DNA of 6,871 nucleotides, taken from assembly GCA_009698515.1 (NCBI GenBank), contig WLQA01000041.1, positions 1 to 6,871 of the forward strand. The letters run 5' to 3'. The notes under the pieces are model-generated. The model saw nothing but the letters and a program-made list of their open reading frames with translations. It searched no databases and was not told the origin of the DNA. How positions within the stretch are numbered: the stretch's first letter is position 1; the number at the start of each line of letters is the position of its first letter. This document shows positions 1 through 4,465 of this stretch, piece by piece. The position numbers were made by a program, and so were the translations under genes. This stretch comes from Actinomycetota bacterium. Lineage in GTDB: Bacteria > Actinomycetota > Actinomycetes > Nanopelagicales > Nanopelagicaceae.

Positions 1-1114
1 AATCCAGGGCAGCAATATCTATTCGGTAGGCCTCAATTAAATTCTTAACTAAATCCACCATCCGCTGCTTAGCTTTTTTCGGAAAGTACTTAGCAACATA
101 AATCTGGCCAACCGCTTCACCAAGAGCGCCCTCAACTAAACCAACACCACGCTTCCAGCGATCCTTTAATTGCGGAATTCCAGAGAGGGTGGTGCCGTAG
201 AAATTAAAGTTTTCTTGAACGATCTCATTGTTTAGGTAAGGGGCGGAGGAGGAGAGAATGTGCCAGGTGAGCCAGGCCTGCCACTTAGCAAGCTCAAACT
301 TTCCGAGAATTTTAGATAAGCCTTCAAAGTAGGAAGGCTGGCGAATGATCACATTTTCTAGAACATGTTCTGGAGTGGCACTAGATGCAATCCAAGTTGG
401 CCAATCAAAGTGGGTGGTAATTGTTTTCAGGTCGGTGAATGATTTCTTGTTGTAGGTAAGGGTGGCATCGCGATCTTTAACTTGATCCCAATGGCTAGCT
501 GCAATCTCTGTTTCTAACTCCAAAATCAATTTAGCTGCGGCTTGACCATTAGCAAGGCCGGCAAGTTCGTACATCTTTGCAATATGGGCGGTGAAAGCGC
601 TGCGGATCTGTTCATATGTATCTTCGCGGTAATACGCCTCATCGGGCAGAGAGAGGCCAGATTGGCCCAAGTACACAATGTTTTGCGTGCTATCCATGTG
701 ATCAGTTGTTACATATGCATAAAACAATCCACCCAAACCACGGGCCTCTAATTCACCAAGTAATTGATGAAACTCCTTTGCATCTTTAAAGCTTTGCGCC
801 CGGGCAAGCTCGGCGGCGATCGGCTTTGTGCCTAATTCATTGGCACGGGCTTCATCCATAAATGAGTTGTATAGATCGCCAATTTTCTGCGCGATTGAAC
901 CAACGGCAGATTTGCTGGCCCCTTGTTCCTCAATGATTTGGCGAACCTGCTTTTCAGCTTGTTCATACAACCAATAGAAAGCACCATCACTTGCGCGGTC
1001 GGCTGGGATCTGTGATTCATCCAGCCACTTGCCATTCATAAATCTAAATAAATCATCCTGCGGACGAACACTGGAATTGATATGTGAAAGGTCAAGGCCA
1101 CTCTTTAAACTCAT
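1..1114 (-). CDS. M13 family (PepO/neprilysin-like) zinc metallopeptidase, N-terminal part; C-terminus outside window
   Basis: Reading the minus strand from the ATG at 1114 gives an uninterrupted frame of 371 codons that runs off the window. Family members are usually about 630-690 residues, so a little over half is visible. Seen: an N-terminal stretch RPQDDLFRFMNGKW (residues 17-30), typical of M13 proteins starting just after 'D'/'N-GKW'; LPDEAYYR (156-163), the M13 N-domain motif; and RWKRGVGLVEGALGEAVGQ (319-337) followed by YVAKYFPKKAKQRM, the helical segment preceding the catalytic domain. The zinc motif HExxH and the downstream ExxxD lie beyond the edge, so activity cannot be judged. 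There is no signal peptide or membrane anchor, which suggests a cytoplasmic oligopeptidase for peptide turnover, unlike anchored neprilysins. No Shine-Dalgarno precedes the ATG, but a TANNNT box sits 6 nt upstream, suggesting a leaderless mRNA. It is divergent from the MarR gene. Confidence 0.93.
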   Translation of the reverse strand, partial: MSLKSGLDLSHINSSVRPQDDLFRFMNGKWLDESQIPADRASDGAFYWLYEQAEKQVRQIIEEQGASKSAVGSIAQKIGDLYNSFMDEARANELGTKPIAAELARAQSFKDAKEFHQLLGELEARGLGGLFYAYVTTDHMDSTQNIVYLGQSGLSLPDEAYYREDTYEQIRSAFTAHIAKMYELAGLANGQAAAKLILELETEIAASHWDQVKDRDATLTYNKKSFTDLKTITTHFDWPTWIASSATPEHVLENVIIRQPSYFEGLSKILGKFELAKWQAWLTWHILSSSAPYLNNEIVQENFNFYGTTLSGIPQLKDRWKRGVGLVEGALGEAVGQIYVAKYFPKKAKQRMVDLVKNLIEAYRIDIAALD

Positions 1115-1120
1115 GGGGTT

Positions 1121-1126
1121 AGCCTA
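1121..1126 (-). promoter_or_regulatory. -10 box of leaderless promoter for the M13 peptidase
   Basis: On the minus strand TAGGCT (TANNNT type) is followed by exactly 6 nt (AACCCC) and then the ATG at 1114. This would put the transcription start on the A of the start codon. No good -35 is visible at 17-18 bp (AACCTT at 1144-1149 at best). Inferred from spacing only. Confidence 0.5.
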
Positions 1127-1140
1127 TCTTTTCCAGATAG
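1124..1140. repeat. Perfect inverted repeat upstream of the M13 peptidase
   Basis: CTATCT (1124-1129) and AGATAG (1135-1140) are perfect complements around a 5-nt spacer. The left arm overlaps the presumed -10 box of the peptidase gene, so a protein bound here could block that promoter. Possible operator; the binding protein is unknown. Confidence 0.4.
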
Positions 1141-1145
1141 AAAAA

Positions 1146-1162
1146 GGTTTAAAAGGGTTTAA
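1146..1162. repeat. GGTTTAA direct repeat in the divergent promoter region
   Basis: GGTTTAA occurs at 1146-1152 and 1156-1162, exactly 10 bp apart (one helical turn), near the middle of the 84-bp gap between two divergent starts. The same-face arrangement would suit a DNA-binding protein, but the copies are short and AT-rich, so chance is possible. Confidence 0.3.
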
Positions 1163-1173
1163 GTATCAAGTAG

Positions 1174-1185
1174 TTGAAAGTTCAA
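1174..1185. promoter_or_regulatory. Candidate MarR operator (TTGAA-AG-TTCAA palindrome)
   Basis: The palindrome has perfect 5-bp arms and flanks that read TAGTTG....CAAGTA, close to the TTG-N6-CAA form common in MarR-family operators (family knowledge). It ends one base before the presumed -10 box (1187-1192) of the MarR gene, the right place for autorepression. TCAAGTA is also repeated directly at 1166-1172 and 1182-1188. Binding is inferred. Confidence 0.5.
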
Positions 1186-1186
1186 G

Positions 1187-1192
1187 TAAACT
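1187..1192 (+). promoter_or_regulatory. -10 box of leaderless promoter for the MarR gene
   Basis: TAAACT (TANNNT) is followed by exactly 6 nt (AAGCAA) and then the ATG at 1199. There is no Shine-Dalgarno in front of this ATG, so the box both suggests leaderless transcription and supports this start. A -35 is not convincing. Confidence 0.5.
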
Positions 1193-1198
1193 AAGCAA

Positions 1199-1675
1199 AT
1201 GGCAAAGACTCCTAATTGGTTAAATCCCCGAGAGATGAAAGCCTGGCGTTCCTACATCATCGCATCCCGCCGATTATTAGATGCCTTAGATTTTGATTTA
1301 GATCAACATGATTTATCAATGCCAGATTATGAAGTTTTAGCATTGCTCTCAGATGCACCAGGACGCAGAATGCGAATGAGTGAATTAGCTGAACTTGCTA
1401 TGGTTTCAAAATCACGGCTTTCTCATCGCATGAAGGTGATGGAGAAAGCGGGCTGGGTAAAACGCGAGGATTGCCCGGATGATAAAAGGGGTTATTTTGC
1501 AGTGATGACCGATAAGGGATTTAAGGCAATTGCAAAGGCAGCGCCAGATCATGTTTCATCGGTGCGCTCGCGATTGCTAGATCATTTAACTGTTAAGGAT
1601 CAAGAGGATATAAGCCGTATTTTTGACCGAGTTACTAAAGAGCTTCGTGGTCAATATATTTCAGAGGATAAATAG
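1199..1675 (+). CDS. MarR-family winged-helix transcriptional regulator
   Basis: The 158-residue product has the usual MarR length and layout: an N-terminal dimerisation helix (about 8-35), LSMPDYEVLALLSDAPGRRM (39-58), the helix-turn-helix RMSELAELAMVSKSRLSHRMKVMEKAGWVKR (59-89, with the recognition helix around VSKSRLSHRMKVM), the wing DCPDDKRGYFAVMT (91-104) and a C-terminal dimer helix. The wing DxRG-type motif (DDKRG) is intact. It binds DNA as a homodimer in the cytoplasm; the ligand cannot be told from sequence. It is divergent from the M13 peptidase, and a TTGAA/TTCAA palindrome sits in its promoter, so autoregulation and control of the peptidase are plausible inferences. It ends just before a strong bidirectional terminator, so it is probably monocistronic. 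The single Cys92 alone gives no reason to call it a redox sensor. Confidence 0.93.
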   Translation: MAKTPNWLNPREMKAWRSYIIASRRLLDALDFDLDQHDLSMPDYEVLALLSDAPGRRMRMSELAELAMVSKSRLSHRMKVMEKAGWVKREDCPDDKRGYFAVMTDKGFKAIAKAAPDHVSSVRSRLLDHLTVKDQEDISRIFDRVTKELRGQYISEDK

Positions 1676-1684
1676 TTTTCAAAT

Positions 1685-1718
1685 AAAAAAACCCGCTACT
1701 TTCGCAGCGGGTTTTTTT
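1685..1718. terminator. Bidirectional intrinsic terminator between convergent genes
   Basis: Seven A's, CCCGCT, an 8-nt loop, AGCGGG and seven T's form a perfectly palindromic 13-bp arm pair with a GC-rich core. On either strand it reads as a hairpin followed by a U tract. It lies between the stop of the MarR gene (1675) and the stop of the repeat-protein gene (1731), so it can end both transcripts. Confidence 0.92.
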
Positions 1719-1730
1719 AAGTAAATTAAC

Positions 1731-1967
1731 TTACTTAGCAGCAGCCTTCTTACGACGACGACGCTTTGGAGCAGCTTTAGCAGCAGCTTTCTTACGACGA
1801 CGCTTTGGTGCAGCTTTCTTAGCAGCCTTCTTACGACGACGCTTTGGAGCAGCCTTCTTTGCAGCTTTCTTACGACGACGCTTTGGAGCAGCCTTAGCTG
1901 CTGCCTTCTTACGACGACGCTTTGGTGCTGCCTTAGCAGCAGCTTTCTTACGACGCTTTGCAGCCAC
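1731..1967 (-). CDS. Small lysine/arginine/alanine-rich histone-like (H1/HupB-tail-like) DNA-binding protein
   Basis: The 78-residue product contains essentially only K, R, A and P. It consists of six units of the form KRRRKKAA(A/K)KAAP, 13 residues each; the last-encoded unit has one extra Arg and the first lacks one. Such tails resemble eukaryotic histone H1 C-termini and the C-terminal extension of actinobacterial HupB, but here no HU fold precedes the tail. It is expected to be a highly basic, disordered protein that coats or condenses the nucleoid, or binds RNA (inference). The GTG start at 1967 is chosen because AGGAG lies 6 nt upstream and no other start fits. It has its own terminator. 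Alternatives include a ribosome- or RNA-associated basic peptide. The open frame and strong RBS argue that it is real rather than a low-complexity artefact. Confidence 0.85.
   Translation of the reverse strand: MAAKRRKKAAAKAAPKRRRKKAAAKAAPKRRRKKAAKKAAPKRRRKKAAKKAAPKRRRKKAAAKAAPKRRRRKKAAAK
1749..1964 (-). repeat. Six-unit 39-bp coding tandem repeat
   Basis: On the plus strand the element CTTACGACG(ACG)CTTTG recurs at 1749, 1791, 1830, 1869, 1908 and 1947. The spacing is 39 bp except for one 42-bp step caused by an extra ACG triplet. All length changes are multiples of three, so the frame is kept. Third-position differences between units show that the array is not a very recent duplication. 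Copy number may vary between strains by slippage or recombination. Confidence 0.9.
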
Positions 1968-1973
1968 GTAGAT

Positions 1974-1978
1974 CTCCT
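1974..1978 (-). promoter_or_regulatory. Ribosome binding site fixing the GTG start of the repeat protein
   Basis: AGGAG on the minus strand, 6 nt before the GTG at 1967. This site decides the start, since a GTG codon would otherwise be ambiguous. Confidence 0.85.
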
Positions 1979-1986
1979 ATCAAAGT

Positions 1987-2007
1987 GGTTCGATCCGTCA
2001 CCGAACC
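1987..2007 (-). promoter_or_regulatory. Stem-loop in the presumed 5' leader of the repeat-protein gene
   Basis: GGTTCG (1987-1992) and CGAACC (2002-2007) form a perfect 6-bp GC-rich stem with a 9-nt loop, ending 8 nt before the AGGAG site on the minus-strand transcript. It could be a translational control element or an operator. It is not followed by a U tract, so it is not a terminator. Function is unknown. Confidence 0.4.
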
Positions 2008-2087
2008 TGTTTCGTGGATAAGCGTGGCACTAAACGGCAAAACTTTCCACTTTTTGGTAGATAAATAAGGGGCGTGTCGCAACATTA

Positions 2088-2203
2088 TTTTTATTAATTT
2101 TTGTGCATTTTGGATTAAAAAATTAAGAAAATTAGGAAAAATTTCAGAAAAAATATCTAAATTTGGAAAAAAATCCGTAATTTTTCCGTTTTTTTGGAAA
2201 AAA
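2088..2203. other. Phased A/T-tract region, predicted intrinsically curved DNA
   Basis: Runs of 3-7 A or T are centred near 2090, 2100, 2109, 2119, 2129, 2139, 2150, 2160 and 2170, about one helical turn apart, and less regularly at 2183, 2192 and 2200. Phased A-tracts are a classic cause of DNA bending. The block lies in the 250-bp gap (1968-2217) upstream of the repeat-protein gene and downstream of the MFS gene. No ORF with support is present in it. Possible roles are an upstream bend or UP-like element for the repeat-protein promoter, or a nucleoid-protein docking site. No clear -10/-35 pair for the repeat-protein gene could be picked between 2010 and 2087. Confidence 0.6.
2165..2202 (-). 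terminator. Weak terminator-like overlapping hairpins after the panB-MFS operon
   Basis: TTTTTCC (2181-2187) can pair with GGAAAAA either at 2196-2202 (8-nt loop) or at 2165-2171 (9-nt loop). The two are mutually exclusive 7-bp stems. The minus-strand transcript would also be U-rich here. The stems have only two G-C pairs, so this is a weak candidate; the repeats may simply reflect the A-tract composition. Confidence 0.3.
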
Positions 2204-2217
2204 TACTGGTGAGTTAA

Positions 2218-3486
2218 TTAATTTTGCGAATTTTTTCGCTTTTTGGCTTCCGAAACCGCAAATTTATTGGTTTTGCTGTCATATTTTCGAAATTCCGGCA
2301 GCATCGCCGAGAAAATTGTGACAAATCCAATGCAAAGTAGGCCGCCACTAATCACCGAAGTGCGCAGTGAGGTGCGTTCTGCAACCAATCCGGCGCGGGT
2401 TTGCCCGCCAAGTGGGCCAACTGAATAGGAAAGTAATTCGATACTGGCCAATCTGCCCCGGAAATCATCGGCGATGGATTGATTCCAGATTGCAGATCTA
2501 AATAATGCAGAAATCTGATCTGACGCCCCGGCTAATGCCAAAAATAAAAGTACCAACCAAAGTGAGTTAACCACCCCGGCCAAAGTTATGGCAATTCCCC
2601 AACCTAGTGCGGCCATCATTACGGCATAACCATGGCGGGTGTAATTTCTAATCCAACCACTTGTGAATGTAATGGTGAAAGCACCAACTGTTCCGGCGGC
2701 ATAAAACAAACCAAGTGCCCAAGTGGCATTTAATTTCTCAGCCCAAAATGGAAAGAGTGCATTTGGCATTGCAAAAAACATGGCAGCTAAATCAACTAGG
2801 TAAGTACCCATTAAATCCTTGCGACTAGTGGCGTATTTCAGACCATCTACCACGCTGGAAATAGTGGGTTTTTCACTCTGTTTATTTGGCTTTACCGAAC
2901 CTACTCGTGCCAGCAAAATTAAAGATAAAACATAGGTAATTACATCAACGGTAAAACCTGCCTTAACACCAGCGGTTGCAATTAAAACTCCAGCAAGTGC
3001 CGGCCCAGTGATTACCCCAAACTGCCAACGCAAACTCATTAACGCACTTGCCGATGGCAGATCATCATGGCTAACTAATCTTGGCAAAATCGCATCAGCA
3101 CTTGGCCGTTGTAAGCCATCTACTGCTGCAAACAAACCGCCAACTAAATACAAAACCCAAAGCTTGGGATTTGGGATTAAAGAGTTGATTAATAAAATCG
3201 AGGTTAATGCCAGGGCGGCAAACTCAGTAGCCCAAATCATTTTCTTTCGGTCCACATGATCGGCCAAGACTCCGCCGTAGAGTCCAAAGAGAATCAGGGG
3301 AACAATCTCAACTAGCCCCATCAAACCAACAGCTAAGTAAGAGTCGGTTAATTGCTTAATCTGAAATGGCATCGAGACATATGTGATCATCGAGCCGAAG
3401 TAGGAGATCAATCCTGATCCCCAGAGCAATCGAAAATCTGGATACTTCTTAAGGGGAGTGAAGTCGATTGCGATATTTAACTTCAC
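2218..3486 (-). CDS. MFS transporter, EntS-like drug/metabolite efflux family, 12 predicted membrane segments
   Basis: The 422-residue hydrophobic protein follows the plan of EntS-type (MFS_3) exporters. N-terminal DFRLLWGSGLISYFGSMI (17-34) opens the first helix. GGVLADHVDRKK (71-82) is MFS motif A between helices 2 and 3. A basic/polar central loop (about 197-215) separates the halves. The late segment FRGRLASIELLSYSVGPLGG with the following RAGLVA is typical of this subfamily. The C-terminus is a cytosolic lysine-rich tail. It sits in the inner membrane and probably exports a small molecule by proton antiport; the substrate cannot be read from the sequence. The start is GTG at 3486 with GGGAG 5 nt upstream. 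It begins 17 bp after the panB stop, so the two are very likely cotranscribed. A link to pantothenate or its precursors is only a context guess. Confidence 0.88.
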   Translation of the reverse strand: MKLNIAIDFTPLKKYPDFRLLWGSGLISYFGSMITYVSMPFQIKQLTDSYLAVGLMGLVEIVPLILFGLYGGVLADHVDRKKMIWATEFAALALTSILLINSLIPNPKLWVLYLVGGLFAAVDGLQRPSADAILPRLVSHDDLPSASALMSLRWQFGVITGPALAGVLIATAGVKAGFTVDVITYVLSLILLARVGSVKPNKQSEKPTISSVVDGLKYATSRKDLMGTYLVDLAAMFFAMPNALFPFWAEKLNATWALGLFYAAGTVGAFTITFTSGWIRNYTRHGYAVMMAALGWGIAITLAGVVNSLWLVLLFLALAGASDQISALFRSAIWNQSIADDFRGRLASIELLSYSVGPLGGQTRAGLVAERTSLRTSVISGGLLCIGFVTIFSAMLPEFRKYDSKTNKFAVSEAKKRKNSQN

Positions 3487-3503
3487 GAGCTCTCCCTTAC
3501 TAA

Positions 3504-4313
3504 TTATTTAAAGGATTGCTCCTCGGTGGGAAATCTACCCGCTGCCACATCGGCGGCAAACTCTTTAGCCGCATCTGTCATCTCTTTTCTAAGATTTCGA
3601 TAAGCCTTTGCCAACTTTGGTGCATTTTCGGTAATGCCCATTAGATCAGTCCAAACCAAAACTTGGGCATCGCAATTAACGCCGGCGCCAATGCCAATGG
3701 TTGGAATAGAAAGTTCAGCGGTTATTTCAGCAGCTAATTGGGCGGGGATTAACTCGAGAACTATTGCAAAGACTCCCGCTTTTTGCAGTGCCCGAGCATC
3801 TGCCTTAATTCGCTCGGCATCATCGCCTCGGCCTTGCACTTTAAAGCCGCCAAGTGCGTGCACAGATTGTGGGGTAAGACCAAGATGGCCCATTACTGGA
3901 ATACCTGCTGCAATTAATTTTTCTATTTGTGGCACAACCTTGGCGCCACCTTCTAATTTAACCGCCTGCACCTTTGCCTCTTTAAAGAAGCGAATACCTG
4001 TAGCAAGTGCTTGTTCGGCAGATGATTCATAAGAGCCAAATGGCAGATCACCAACCACCATGCTTTTTTGTGAGGATTTAACAACCGCCCGCGCCATCGG
4101 AATTAACTCATCTACTGTTACCGGAATTGTGTTCTCTTCACCAAGGAAGTTATTGCCGGCGCTATCGCCAACTAAGAGAACATCAATATCTGCGGCATCA
4201 AAGATGGCTGCGGTCATCTGTTCATAACAAGTAAGCATCGCCCACCTTTGACCAGCTTTTTTCTTGGCAGCAAGAGTTGAAATAGAAATACGCGAAGTTA
4301 CTGCGTTGCTCAT
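3504..4313 (-). CDS. panB: 3-methyl-2-oxobutanoate hydroxymethyltransferase (ketopantoate hydroxymethyltransferase)
   Basis: The first step of pantothenate (CoA) synthesis: 5,10-methylene-tetrahydrofolate donates a hydroxymethyl group to 2-oxoisovalerate. The 269-residue cytoplasmic TIM-barrel protein has the usual length. Visible motifs: MLTCYEQMTAA (26-36), VDVLLVGDSAG-type segment with D50 (43-53), GDLPFGSY with D89 (88-95), VKLEGG with K119 and E121 (118-123), GIPVMGHLGLTPQSV (137-151) and FAIVLELIPA with E187 (182-191), then IPTIGIGAG (203-211). By family alignment D50, D89 and E121 are the metal ligands and E187 the catalytic acid; all are present. A small departure is GVNCDAQVLV where most homologues have CDGQ. 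ATG at 4313 has GAAGGA 5 nt upstream. It leads the operon with the MFS gene and is divergent from nadE. Confidence 0.97.
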   Translation of the reverse strand: MSNAVTSRISISTLAAKKKAGQRWAMLTCYEQMTAAIFDAADIDVLLVGDSAGNNFLGEENTIPVTVDELIPMARAVVKSSQKSMVVGDLPFGSYESSAEQALATGIRFFKEAKVQAVKLEGGAKVVPQIEKLIAAGIPVMGHLGLTPQSVHALGGFKVQGRGDDAERIKADARALQKAGVFAIVLELIPAQLAAEITAELSIPTIGIGAGVNCDAQVLVWTDLMGITENAPKLAKAYRNLRKEMTDAAKEFAADVAAGRFPTEEQSFK

Positions 4314-4318
4314 TTAGA

Positions 4319-4324
4319 TCCTTC
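4319..4324 (-). promoter_or_regulatory. panB ribosome binding site
   Basis: GAAGGA on the minus strand, 5 nt before the ATG at 4313, fixes the panB start. Upstream, a TAACTT hexamer on the minus strand (4354-4359) could serve as a -10 giving a leader of about 35-40 nt, but no properly spaced -35 accompanies it. Confidence 0.75.
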
Positions 4325-4339
4325 TTTCGATCAAGGCCG

Positions 4340-4356
4340 CTTCAACTCTGTCGAAG
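4340..4356. repeat. Imperfect inverted repeat in the panB leader/promoter
   Basis: CTTCAAC (4340-4346) and GTCGAAG (4350-4356) pair over 7 positions with one mismatch around TCT. It lies between the panB RBS and the divergent nadE side. Possible operator or leader hairpin; weak evidence. Confidence 0.3.
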
Positions 4357-4403
4357 TTATGGTCCCTGTCGGATTGGGTATGCCAACTTTACTTCACAAT
4401 CCT

Positions 4404-4443
4404 TATTCAGTGCCACCTTCAGATATTCAGTGCCACCTTCAGA
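4404..4443. repeat. Perfect 20-bp tandem duplication in the nadE promoter
   Basis: TATTCAGTGCCACCTTCAGA occurs twice back to back (4404-4423 and 4424-4443) with no mismatch. The second copy covers the expected -35 region of nadE and ends 10 bp before its -10 box. TTCAG occurs four times, twice per unit. Twenty bp is close to two helical turns, so both copies would face the same side. Either a tandem regulator site or a fresh slippage duplication. Confidence 0.9.
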
Positions 4444-4453
4444 AAAGCTGAGG

Positions 4454-4459
4454 TACTCT
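4454..4459 (+). promoter_or_regulatory. -10 box of leaderless promoter for nadE
   Basis: TACTCT (TANNNT) is followed by 6 nt (TGAAAA) and the GTG at 4466. No Shine-Dalgarno lies at a workable distance (a GAGG at 4450-4453 is 12 nt from the GTG). This spacing favours GTG 4466 over the in-frame ATG at 4472. The -35 region is TGCCAC or nearby, inside the 20-bp repeat, and is poor. Confidence 0.5.
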
Positions 4460-4465
4460 TGAAAA

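Noticed and set aside
542..1035. Open frames at 542-751 (+) and 832-1035 (-) inside the peptidase gene.
   Set aside because: They are in other frames of a well-supported M13 coding sequence, with no RBS or family resemblance.
1029..1223. Plus-strand open frame of 64 codons overlapping the MarR start.
   Set aside because: It lies mostly antisense to the M13 peptidase, overlaps the divergent promoter and the MarR start, and its product resembles nothing known.
1981..2010. GGTTCGATCC on the plus strand looks like a tRNA T-loop.
   Set aside because: The flanks do not form a 5-bp T-stem around a 7-nt loop, and no acceptor, D or anticodon arm or CCA context is present. It is better explained as the 6-bp stem-loop.
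2243..4032. Plus-strand open frames within the MFS and panB genes (2243-2428, 3008-3259, 3634-4032).
   Set aside because: They are antisense to genes with clear family motifs. Their composition is that expected of complementary-strand reading.
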